A stretch of 64,000 nucleotides of DNA from JAKANT01 sp035502095 (GTDB taxonomy: Bacteria; Pseudomonadota; Gammaproteobacteria; Burkholderiales; Burkholderiaceae_F). The first letter of the stretch is position 1. Every line of letters begins with the position of its first letter. Shown here one piece after another: positions 15,359 through 23,390 of this stretch. The stretch spans positions 310,001-374,000 of the forward strand of contig DATJUX010000043.1 in NCBI GenBank assembly GCA_035502095.1. The letters run 5' to 3'. The notes beneath the pieces are model-generated. The model had not been told where the DNA came from, did no database searches, and worked only from the letters and a program-made list of their open reading frames with translations. A program made the position numbers and the translations under genes.

Positions 15359-16309
15359 ATGCAGCTGCTTGTGACCCTGCTCGAGCAATACGGCCTCTGG
15401 CTGGTCTTCGTCAACGTGCTCGCGTTGCAGTTCGGCCTGCCGGTGCCGGCGTATCCCGCATTGATCGTCGTGGGAGGCCTCAGCGCGCGCGGCGAGTTCA
15501 GCCTGCCGGAGGTCATCGGCGTCGCCGTGGCGGCGAGCCTGGTCGCCGACCTGGCGTGGTTCCTCGCCGGGCGGCACTACGGCCGTCGCGTGCTGCGCCA
15601 GATGTGCCGGCTTTCGCTTTCACCCGATGGCTGCGTACGACAGACCGAACGCATCTACGAACGCTGGGGCCCGCCCTCCCTGGTCATCGCCAAGTTCGTG
15701 CCCGGGTTCGCGGCGGTCGCGACCGGCATGGCGGGCGCGGTGCGCACGCCGCCGGCGCGCTTCGTCCTGTTCGATGCCATCGGCGCGCTGCTCTGGAGCG
15801 GCGTGGCGGCTTCGCTCGGCTGGATCTTCCGCGACGCCGTCAGCGACGTGCTGGCGGTCCTCGCGCAGGCCGGCCTCTGGGGTCTGGCGGCGCTGGCGTT
15901 GGCGCTGCTGGCCTACGTGGGCGTGAAGGCACTGCAGCGCTACCGCTTCATCAGGACTCTGCGCATGGCGCGCGTGGGGGTCGATGAACTCGCGGGCATG
16001 ATCCGGCGCGGCGAGCGTCCGCTGATCGTCGATGTGCGCTCGCCCGCGAGCCAACGCGAAGGCCGGATTCCGGGCGCGGTGTGGATCGACGACCACGCTT
16101 TCGAGGCGAGCCTGCTTGCGAGCGGACTGGAGATCGACGCCGCGGGCGAGGTGATCGTCTACTGCGCCTGTCCCAACGAGGCGAGCGCGGCGCAGGTGGC
16201 GAAGCAGTTGATCCGTGCCGGCTTCAAGCGCGTGCGGCCGCTGGCGGGCGGCATCGAGGCGTGGATCGAGCAGGGGTACGCGGTGGAGATGCCCGTCGAG
16301 GTGGCGTGA
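15359..16309 (+). CDS. DedA/VTT-domain membrane protein fused to a rhodanese domain
   Basis: The 316-residue protein joins two modules. Residues about 1-200 are a DedA (SNARE-associated/VTT) membrane domain with the re-entrant motif FGLPVPAYPALIV and the conserved FVPGFAAVATGMAG. Residues about 215-310 are a rhodanese domain (RRGERPLIVDVRSPASQ) with a catalytic-loop cysteine in VIVYCACPNEASA. DedA proteins act in lipid-carrier flipping and membrane homeostasis; rhodaneses handle sulfane sulfur. The fusion occurs in a subset of proteobacterial DedA proteins, but its joint role is unknown. The ATG has no clear ribosome-binding site. FtsH follows 90 bases later. Confidence 0.85.
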   Translation: MQLLVTLLEQYGLWLVFVNVLALQFGLPVPAYPALIVVGGLSARGEFSLPEVIGVAVAASLVADLAWFLAGRHYGRRVLRQMCRLSLSPDGCVRQTERIYERWGPPSLVIAKFVPGFAAVATGMAGAVRTPPARFVLFDAIGALLWSGVAASLGWIFRDAVSDVLAVLAQAGLWGLAALALALLAYVGVKALQRYRFIRTLRMARVGVDELAGMIRRGERPLIVDVRSPASQREGRIPGAVWIDDHAFEASLLASGLEIDAAGEVIVYCACPNEASAAQVAKQLIRAGFKRVRPLAGGIEAWIEQGYAVEMPVEVA

Positions 16310-16399
16310 CGAATCGTGCGGACTCGCTCCCAGGCCTGCCGGAGTGCGTCACACTCTGCCCGGTTTCGCGTGTTCGAGACACGTCCTTCCGGAGGCTCC

Positions 16400-18424
16400 A
16401 TGAGTTCGACGACCCCCACGACGCGCAGCGACCGTTCGCCGCCGCAGCCCGGCAAGGCGGCAGAGGGAACGCCGTCGCGCAAGCCGGGCATGCCGCCGCG
16501 TCGGGCGTGGCTGACGTTTCTCCTCATCCTGCTCGCGAACTACTTCGTGGTGCGGCTGCTGTTTCCGGGCGCACGCGAGCCGATCACCGTGCCGTACACC
16601 GTGTTCAAGTCCGAGGTGGCGCGCAGCAATGTCAGGTCGATCTACAGCCGCGGCACCAGCATCGAAGGACTGTTCATCGCTCCGGTGACGTGGCCGCCGG
16701 CCGGCACCTCGGAAACCGCGCCGGGTGGCCCGAAGATCCAGTCGCGAACCGCGGACACGTTCACCACCGAGCTGCCCGCCTTCGTCGATCCGGGACTGGA
16801 GGCGTTCTTGATCGACCACAAGGTCGAGATCAGCGCGGTGCCGATCCGCGAAAGCGGTCTGCTGACGACGCTGCTCTATGGATTCGGCCCCGCGCTCCTG
16901 ATCATCGGCTTCTACGTGTGGATGTATCGGCGCGCGACGCAGGGCGGGGGCCTGGGCGGTGCGTTGATGGGCATCGGCCGGAGCAAGGCGCGTCGCTACG
17001 ACCAGGAAGGGCAGGCGAAAGTCACGTTCGACGATGTCGCGGGCATCGATGAAGCCAAGAACGAGCTGGTCGAGGTCGTGGACTTCCTGAGGGATCCGGC
17101 CAAGTACACCCGCCTGGGCGGCACGGCGCCCAAGGGCGTGCTGCTGGTCGGCGCGCCCGGCACCGGCAAGACGCTGCTCGCGCGCGCCGTGGCCGGCGAG
17201 GCGGGCGTGCCGTTCTTTTCGATGAGCGCATCCGAGTTCGTCGAGATGATCGTCGGTGTCGGCGCGGCACGCGTGCGCGACCTGTTCAAGCAGGCGCGCG
17301 AAAGCGCGCCTGCCATCGTGTTCATCGACGAGATCGACGCGATCGGCCGGGCGCGCGGGCCGGTGGCGATCGGCGGCTCGAGCGAACAGGAGCAGACTCT
17401 GAACCAGATCCTCACCGAGATGGACGGCTTCACCGGGCGCGAGGGCGTCATCGTGCTCGGCGCGACCAACCAGCCGGACCTGCTCGACCGCGCGCTGCTG
17501 CGCCCGGGCCGTTTCGACCGCCGCGTTGTCGTCAATCTTCCGGACAAGGTGGGCCGCCAGGCGATCCTTAAAGTGCACACGCGCAAGGTTCCCCTCGGCG
17601 CCGATGTCGACCTGGGCAACGTCGCCGAAGCCACGCCGGGACTGTCCGGCGCCGACCTGAAGAACCTCGTCAACGAGTCGGCGCTGCTCGCGGCGCGCCG
17701 CGCGCAGAACGAGGTGCGGCAGAACGACTTCCTCGATGCGCTGGAAAAGATCGTGCTCGGCCCCGAGCGTCCGCTGCTGCTCACGCAGGCGGACCGCGAG
17801 CGCATCGCCTATCACGAGGGCGGCCACGCGATCCTCGGCCTCGTTGTGCCGGGCGCCGATCCGGTGCACCGGGTTTCGATCGTCCCGCGCGGCCAGGCCC
17901 TCGGCGTCACGTACCAGCGGCCGCAGACCGACCGCTACAACTATCCGGAGGCGTACCTGCGCGCGCGCATCGTCGGCATGCTCGGCGGGCGCGCCGCGGA
18001 GGAGATCGTGTATGGCACGCGTACGACCGGCGCCGAAAGCGACATCGAGCAGGCCACGCAGATCGCGCGCGGCATGGTCACGCGCTGGGGCATGAGCGAC
18101 AAGCTGGGCATGGTGCAGCTCGCCCCGCGCCAGAATCCGTATCTCGGCGGCGCGCTCGGCTACGGCAGCGAAAGGCCCTTCAGCGACGAGACCGCCCGCA
18201 TCGTCGATTCCGAGGTGCAGACCATCATCGATGCAAGCCACGAGCAGGCAAGGCGCCTGTTGCAGAAGCACCGCCCACAGCTCGACGCGCTGGTACAGGC
18301 GCTGCTCGTGCGCGAGACCCTCAACGAGCAGGAGATCCTGCGGGTGACCGGTCTTCCGCCCGCGCCGGCGCTGCCCGACCTGCCGCTGCAGGAGACTGCG
18401 CAGCCGGCGAATCGGAACGCGTGA
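16400..18424 (+). CDS. ftsH: FtsH-type membrane AAA+ zinc protease with atypical pore loop
   Basis: The 674-residue protein has a first membrane helix near residues 37-55, a periplasmic domain, a second helix near 155-176, an AAA+ module with Walker A GAPGTGKT (251-258) and Walker B IVFIDEID, and the protease site HEGGH (472-476). The ATG at 16400 follows a strong GGAGG. The pore loop, normally M-F-V-G, reads M-I-V-G here (Ile284), so the aromatic substrate-gripping residue is missing. The gene is next to DedA and DUF2254, not to ftsJ/folP, so it is probably an accessory FtsH paralogue and not the housekeeping copy. Confidence 0.9.
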   Translation: MSSTTPTTRSDRSPPQPGKAAEGTPSRKPGMPPRRAWLTFLLILLANYFVVRLLFPGAREPITVPYTVFKSEVARSNVRSIYSRGTSIEGLFIAPVTWPPAGTSETAPGGPKIQSRTADTFTTELPAFVDPGLEAFLIDHKVEISAVPIRESGLLTTLLYGFGPALLIIGFYVWMYRRATQGGGLGGALMGIGRSKARRYDQEGQAKVTFDDVAGIDEAKNELVEVVDFLRDPAKYTRLGGTAPKGVLLVGAPGTGKTLLARAVAGEAGVPFFSMSASEFVEMIVGVGAARVRDLFKQARESAPAIVFIDEIDAIGRARGPVAIGGSSEQEQTLNQILTEMDGFTGREGVIVLGATNQPDLLDRALLRPGRFDRRVVVNLPDKVGRQAILKVHTRKVPLGADVDLGNVAEATPGLSGADLKNLVNESALLAARRAQNEVRQNDFLDALEKIVLGPERPLLLTQADRERIAYHEGGHAILGLVVPGADPVHRVSIVPRGQALGVTYQRPQTDRYNYPEAYLRARIVGMLGGRAAEEIVYGTRTTGAESDIEQATQIARGMVTRWGMSDKLGMVQLAPRQNPYLGGALGYGSERPFSDETARIVDSEVQTIIDASHEQARRLLQKHRPQLDALVQALLVRETLNEQEILRVTGLPPAPALPDLPLQETAQPANRNA

Positions 18425-18443
18425 CGAAGCGCGACGCGTCGCG

Positions 18444-19845
18444 ATGAGCAATCCCTCGGCACGGCGCGCCTGGAAACGCATCGTCGTGCGCGTCGGGCTG
18501 CGGCGACGCCAGCTGCGACGCTACGTGAAGCGCAAGGTCACGTGGGGCCGCCTGTACCGGGTCACGAGCTACCTCAAGTCCGCGCTGTGGACGGTCCCGA
18601 TCAGCGCGATCGCGCTCGTGCTCCTGACCGTGCCGCTGCTGCGCCGCCTCGATGCGTGGCTGGACTGGCGGTTCGTCGATTTCCCACCGCCGGGCGCTCA
18701 GGTTGTTTACCAGACGGTGATTACGTTCGCTCTTTCGTTTCTCGTGTTCACCTTCGGCTCCCTGCTCGTGGCGATCCAGGTGGCGGGCGGCCAGCTCGCC
18801 CCGCGCATCATCGCCACGACTCTCCTGCGCAACAACGTCGTGCGCTACAGCGTCGGCATGTTCGTGTTCGCGCTGGTCTTCAGCGTGATGGCGCTCAACC
18901 GACTCGACCCGTCATCACCCAAGTCCGTCGAGCAGCTCGTCGCGGCAGCAACCGTGCTGCTCGGCAGCGCCGCCATCGTCAATTTCCTGTTTCTCATCGA
19001 CTACGCCGTGCGCCTTCTGCGTCCGGTGAGCATCGTCGCGAACATCGGCGACCGCGGTGTCGAAGTGATTCGTTCCGTGTACGGCAACGCTTCGGCGACG
19101 GTCGCCGAGGCGGCGCCGCCGAAGCTGGACCTGGGCACCATGTGGCGCGCCGTCAGGCACGAGGGCAAGGCGGGCGTCGTGCTCGCGGTCGATCTTGCCG
19201 CGGTCGTGGCGCTCGCGCCGCCGCGGGGGCATGGTCGAATTCCTGCCGCAAATCGGCGACTTCGTCGCGGCGGACCAACCGCTGTTCGCACTCTACGGTG
19301 CTGCGGCGGGAATCGACGAGCGCAGCCTGCGTGCCACGGTGGCGATCGGCGTGGAGCGAACGCTCGAGCAGGATCCGATGTTCGCGTTCCGCATCCTGGT
19401 CGACAGCGCGATCAAGGCGCTCTCCGCCATCAACGATCCCACGACCGCCGTCCTCGCGATCGACCAGATTCACCGGCTGCTGCGCATGGTCGGTATGCGG
19501 CAGCTGCGGGGCGAGGTCGTCCACGACGAGGGCGGCACAGCGCGCATGATCTTGCGCACGCCGGACTGGGAGGACTACCTGCGTGTCGCGTGCACCGAAA
19601 TACGTGCGTGCGGCGCGGCGCAGGTTCAGATCGCCCGGCGCATGCGCGCAATGCTCGAGAACCTCGTGCGGTCGCTCCCCGCCCGCCGCCACGATTCGCT
19701 GAATGTCGAGATCGACCTTCTCGATCGGACGATCGAGCGTGTCTACGCACTGCGCGACGACCGCGAACTCGCGCGAATTCCCGACGTGCAGGGCATTGGC
19801 GGGTCATCGGCCGCGAGCCAGGCCGCAGCAAACGAGCGACGCTGA
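18444..19845 (+). pseudogene. DUF2254 membrane protein gene, interrupted by a frameshift
   Basis: The 5' part (18444 to about 19220) encodes four membrane helices (SALWTVPISAIALVLLTVPL and following) plus RNNVVRYSVGMFVFALVFSV and HEGKAGVVLAVDLAAVVALA, typical of DUF2254. The frame then breaks, and the rest of the family (MVEFLPQIGDFVAADQPLF; INDPTTAVLAIDQIHRLLRM) continues in the next frame to 19845. The shift lies in the G/C run near 19207-19230, where one base too many or two too few would restore the family sequence. It could be a true inactivating mutation or an assembly error; both halves are otherwise well conserved. Function of DUF2254 is unknown. Confidence 0.75.
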
Positions 19846-20030
19846 GCAGCCGCGCGAGCGTCGACCGACGCAACGCCCGCCGCGGCGACGGCGCTGGACA
19901 GTCCCGCGGTTCTTGGCCAACATTGGACCGCCTCGCGGCCAAAGAGCGCGAACGAACAAGGTCGAGGGCCCGGCCGCCTGGCTTCGAGCGAAGACGGCTA
20001 CGCCATCGCGGGAGTAAGGGGAGACACACC

Positions 20031-21557
20031 ATGCACGACTTGCGGCGTCGCATCTTGCGAAGCGCGCTTGCATTGGCGTTGCTGGCGTGGGCCGCCTTGG
20101 GCTGGGCACAGGGCACCACGCCGGCCGCCAAGCCGGCCAAGGCGCCGCGCGAGGACCTGACGATCGATCCGCGCACGATCATGGAGCCTTGGAGCGGCGA
20201 CCTCGATGCGATGGTCGAGCGCCGCATCGTGCGCGTGCTGGTGGTGCCGAGCAAGACCTTCTATTTCAACGACAAGGGGCGGCAACGCGGCGCCACCTAC
20301 GACACGTTCCAGCTGGTCGAGAAGGAGCTCGAGAATCAGCTCAAGCGCGAGAAGAAGGCGACGCGCAAGCACCTGAAGGTGCAATTCTTCTTCATCCCGG
20401 TCGGCCGCGACGAGATCTTTTCGGCCTTGGTGGCGGGCAAGGGCGATATCGCGGCGGCGAACCTGAGCATCACCCCGCGGCGCCAGGAACTCGTGGACTT
20501 CTCGACACCGCACACGACCAACGTCAGCGAACTGGTGCTCACCGGCCCTGCATCGCCTGCGGTGTCGACGCTCGACGATCTTGCCGGGAAGGAGGTGTTC
20601 GTTCGCAAGTCCTCGAGCTACTACGAGAGCCTCGTCGCGCTGAACCAGCGTTTCGCGGCGGAGAACAAGCCCCCGGTCAGGCTCAAGGAAGCACCGGACG
20701 AACTCGAGGACGAGGACCTGATCGAGATGCTGAACGCCGGGCTCGTTCCGATGCTCGTCGTGGACAAGCACATCGCCGACTTCTGGAAGAAGGTGTTTCC
20801 GAAGATCAAGGTGCACGACGCGATCGCGGTGAACACCGAAGGAGATATCGGATGGGCGATCCGCAAGGACAGCCCGCAGCTCAAGGCGTTCCTCGATCGG
20901 ACCGTGGCCGCGCTGACGACCGGGCACCTCGCCGACGAGCGCCAGCAGATCCTCACCCGCTACTTCCAGCGCCTCGGCCATGTGAAGAACGCGGCCTCGG
21001 ATGCGGAGCGCAAGAAGTTCCTTGCGCTGGTCGACCTGTTCCGCAAGTACGGGGATCGTTACGACGTGGACTGGCTGCTCATGGCGGCGCAGGGGTATCA
21101 GGAGTCAAGGCTCAACCAGGAGGCACGCAGCCCCGTGGGTGCCATCGGCGTGATGCAGGTGATGCCCGCCACGGGCCAGGACATGAACGTCGGCGACATC
21201 ACGCAGGCGGAAGCGAATATCCATGCCGGCGTGAAATACATGCGCTTCATGATCGACCGGTTCTACGGGAACGAGCCGATGACCAGGCTGGACAAGGCGT
21301 TGTTCGCCTTCGCGGCCTACAACTGCGGCCCGGGGCGGGTCGCGCAACTGCGCAAGGAGGCGGCGAAGCGCGGTCTCGATCCGAACGTGTGGTTTCACAA
21401 CGTCGAGTACATCGCCGAAGAGAAGATCGGCCACGAGACCGTGACGTACGTGGCCAACATCTACAAGTACTACGTGGCCTACGAGCTGATCGAGGACAGC
21501 CTGCAGGAGCGGCAGGAAGCGATCAAGAGCCTGAAGAGCGGCTCGAATCAGAAGTGA
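20031..21557 (+). CDS. MltF-like membrane-bound lytic transglycosylase
   Basis: The 508-residue product has a signal peptide (LRRRILRSALALALLAWAAL), a periplasmic solute-binding-like domain at about residues 60-310 (RRIVRVLVVPSKTFYFNDKG; STLDDLAGKEVFVRKSSSYY) and a soluble-lytic-transglycosylase domain at about 330-480. The catalytic Glu is in AAQGYQESRLNQEARS, followed by GAIGVMQVMPAT and AAYNCGPGRV. This domain order is that of MltF, which cleaves peptidoglycan with anhydromuropeptide formation. The ATG at 20031 follows GTAAGGGGAGA. It is transcribed with, but separated by 185 bases from, the broken DUF2254 gene. Confidence 0.87.
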   Translation: MHDLRRRILRSALALALLAWAALGWAQGTTPAAKPAKAPREDLTIDPRTIMEPWSGDLDAMVERRIVRVLVVPSKTFYFNDKGRQRGATYDTFQLVEKELENQLKREKKATRKHLKVQFFFIPVGRDEIFSALVAGKGDIAAANLSITPRRQELVDFSTPHTTNVSELVLTGPASPAVSTLDDLAGKEVFVRKSSSYYESLVALNQRFAAENKPPVRLKEAPDELEDEDLIEMLNAGLVPMLVVDKHIADFWKKVFPKIKVHDAIAVNTEGDIGWAIRKDSPQLKAFLDRTVAALTTGHLADERQQILTRYFQRLGHVKNAASDAERKKFLALVDLFRKYGDRYDVDWLLMAAQGYQESRLNQEARSPVGAIGVMQVMPATGQDMNVGDITQAEANIHAGVKYMRFMIDRFYGNEPMTRLDKALFAFAAYNCGPGRVAQLRKEAAKRGLDPNVWFHNVEYIAEEKIGHETVTYVANIYKYYVAYELIEDSLQERQEAIKSLKSGSNQK

Positions 21558-21759
21558 CGGCCTGCCGGCAGCCGGGGTCGCGGGCGTCCGTTTTCTCTGC
21601 GGCGCTGGGCGCAAGTCCCTTCATTGCGCGAGGTGCCCGACTGACTTCCGCCTGACGGGAATCTTTCGGCGACCAGACGAGCGGGTACACGCGCCATGCG
21701 CGTGGTGGCACGATGCTCGGCCTCGTTTTTCGACTTTGCTCGGCAGCCTGGAGGAACTT

Positions 21760-23307
21760 ATGGCACGCCATGCGTTGAAAGGCAGCGAACGGACGTCGCT
21801 GCCCGGTGCGCGATCAGTCGGCAAGGCGGATCCGAATGAACGCTTCGAAGTGACGGTGCTGCTGCGCCGGAATGCCGCCGATCAATTGCAGGAACACGTC
21901 GCAAAAATCGCCGCGCGCGATCCATCCGCGAAGCGCCTCAGCCGCGCGGAGTTCGCGCAACGACACGGCGCCTCGCCGGCGGATCTGGCTGCCGTGCGGC
22001 GCTTCGCGCACGACTTCGACCTGCACGTCGTTCACGAGGACGCCGCGCGGCGTTCGGTCGTGCTATCGGGGACGGTCGCCAAGTTCAATGCGGCATTCGG
22101 CGTCGATCTCGAGCAGTTCGAACACGACGATGGCACTTACCGCGGCCGGACCGGACCGATCCTGCTGCCCGCGGAACTCGCGCCCATGGTCGAGGGCGTG
22201 CTGGGACTGGATGACCGGCCGGTCGCACGGCCTCATTTTCGGCCGCACGCAACCGCGAAGGCGCCCGCGGGCACGTTCAATCCGACGCAACTCGCGCAGC
22301 TGTATAGCTACCCAGCCGGGACCGGCGCCGGGGAAGCAATCGCCATCATCGAACTCGGCGGCGGCTACCGGACGACCGACCTGACGAAGTATTTCTCCGA
22401 AGTCGGCGTCGCGAAGCCGAAGGTCGTGGCGGTGGCGGTCGATCACGCGAAGAACCGGCCGACCGGAAGCCCCAACGGACCGGATGGCGAGGTGATGCTC
22501 GACATCGAGGTGGCCGGGTCGATCGCACCGGGCGCGAACATCGTCGTCTACTTTGCGCCCAACACCGATGCGGGCTTCCTCGATGCGATCACGACGGCGA
22601 TTCACGACGAGACCCACAAGCCGTCGGTCATCTCGATCAGTTGGGGCGGTCCGGAATCGACCTGGACGGCGCAGTCGATGACCGCATACGACCAGGCGTT
22701 CCAGAACGCGGTCCTGATGGGCATCACGGTCTGCGTGGCATCGGGTGACAGCGGTTCCAGCGACGGGGTCGCGGACGGCGCCGACCATGTCGACTTCCCG
22801 GCCTCCAGCCCGCATGTCCTCGCTTGCGGCGGCACGTCGCTGAAGGCGTCCGGCAGTGCGATCGCCGCCGAGACCGTCTGGAACGATGGCGCCAACGGGG
22901 GCGCGAGCGGCGGCGGTATCAGCACCTTCTTCGCGCTTCCGAGCTGGCAGTCGGGCCTGAAGACGACGCGCTCGAACAATTCCACGGCTGCCCTCGCCAA
23001 CCGCGGCGTGCCGGACGTTGCCGGCGATGCGGATCCGCAGACCGGCTATCACGTTCGCGTGGACGGCAGCGAGACCGTCTTCGGCGGGACCAGCGCGGTG
23101 GCGCCGCTATGGGCCGCCCTGGTTGCGCGCATCAACGCCAGCAAGGGCAGTCCGATCGGTTTCATCAATCCGACGCTCTATCAGAACCGATCGGCCCTGC
23201 ACGACATCACTCAGGGCAACAACGGTGACTTTCTGAGTTCGACCGGCTGGGACGCGTGCACCGGCCTCGGCACGCCGATCGGCACCCGGATCGCCGGGCT
23301 GTTCTAA
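21760..23307 (+). CDS. Pro-kumamolisin, S53 (sedolisin) serine carboxyl peptidase
   Basis: The 515-residue protein has an N-terminal activation domain (about 25-160) and a sedolisin domain. Catalytic residues are visible: Glu244 and Asp248 in DGEVMLDIE, Asp330 in SGDSG, and Ser445 in FGGTSAVAPL. A calcium site is suggested by HDITQGNNG and TGWDACTGLGTP near the C terminus. No signal peptide is present at the chosen ATG, which has a GGAGG 5 bases upstream, so secretion may be non-classical. S53 enzymes work at acid pH. A hairpin at 23353 separates it from the convergent phosphoesterase. Confidence 0.87.
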   Translation: MARHALKGSERTSLPGARSVGKADPNERFEVTVLLRRNAADQLQEHVAKIAARDPSAKRLSRAEFAQRHGASPADLAAVRRFAHDFDLHVVHEDAARRSVVLSGTVAKFNAAFGVDLEQFEHDDGTYRGRTGPILLPAELAPMVEGVLGLDDRPVARPHFRPHATAKAPAGTFNPTQLAQLYSYPAGTGAGEAIAIIELGGGYRTTDLTKYFSEVGVAKPKVVAVAVDHAKNRPTGSPNGPDGEVMLDIEVAGSIAPGANIVVYFAPNTDAGFLDAITTAIHDETHKPSVISISWGGPESTWTAQSMTAYDQAFQNAVLMGITVCVASGDSGSSDGVADGADHVDFPASSPHVLACGGTSLKASGSAIAAETVWNDGANGGASGGGISTFFALPSWQSGLKTTRSNNSTAALANRGVPDVAGDADPQTGYHVRVDGSETVFGGTSAVAPLWAALVARINASKGSPIGFINPTLYQNRSALHDITQGNNGDFLSSTGWDACTGLGTPIGTRIAGLF

Positions 23308-23352
23308 ATCGCTTTGTTTCCCGAGGAGCGGATCCGCGACCGCACCTCTCAT

Positions 23353-23383
23353 GCGCCCCTCCCCCGCCCGGGGAGAGGGGCGC
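23353..23383. terminator. Strong GC hairpin between convergent genes
   Basis: GCGCCCCTC (23353-23361) and GAGGGGCGC (23375-23383) form a 9-base stem with further C/G pairing inside. It lies between the S53 peptidase and the minus-strand phosphoesterase, where a bidirectional terminator is expected. No T tract follows on either strand, so it may also be a dispersed palindrome. Confidence 0.45.
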
Positions 23384-23390
23384 AGACGCG

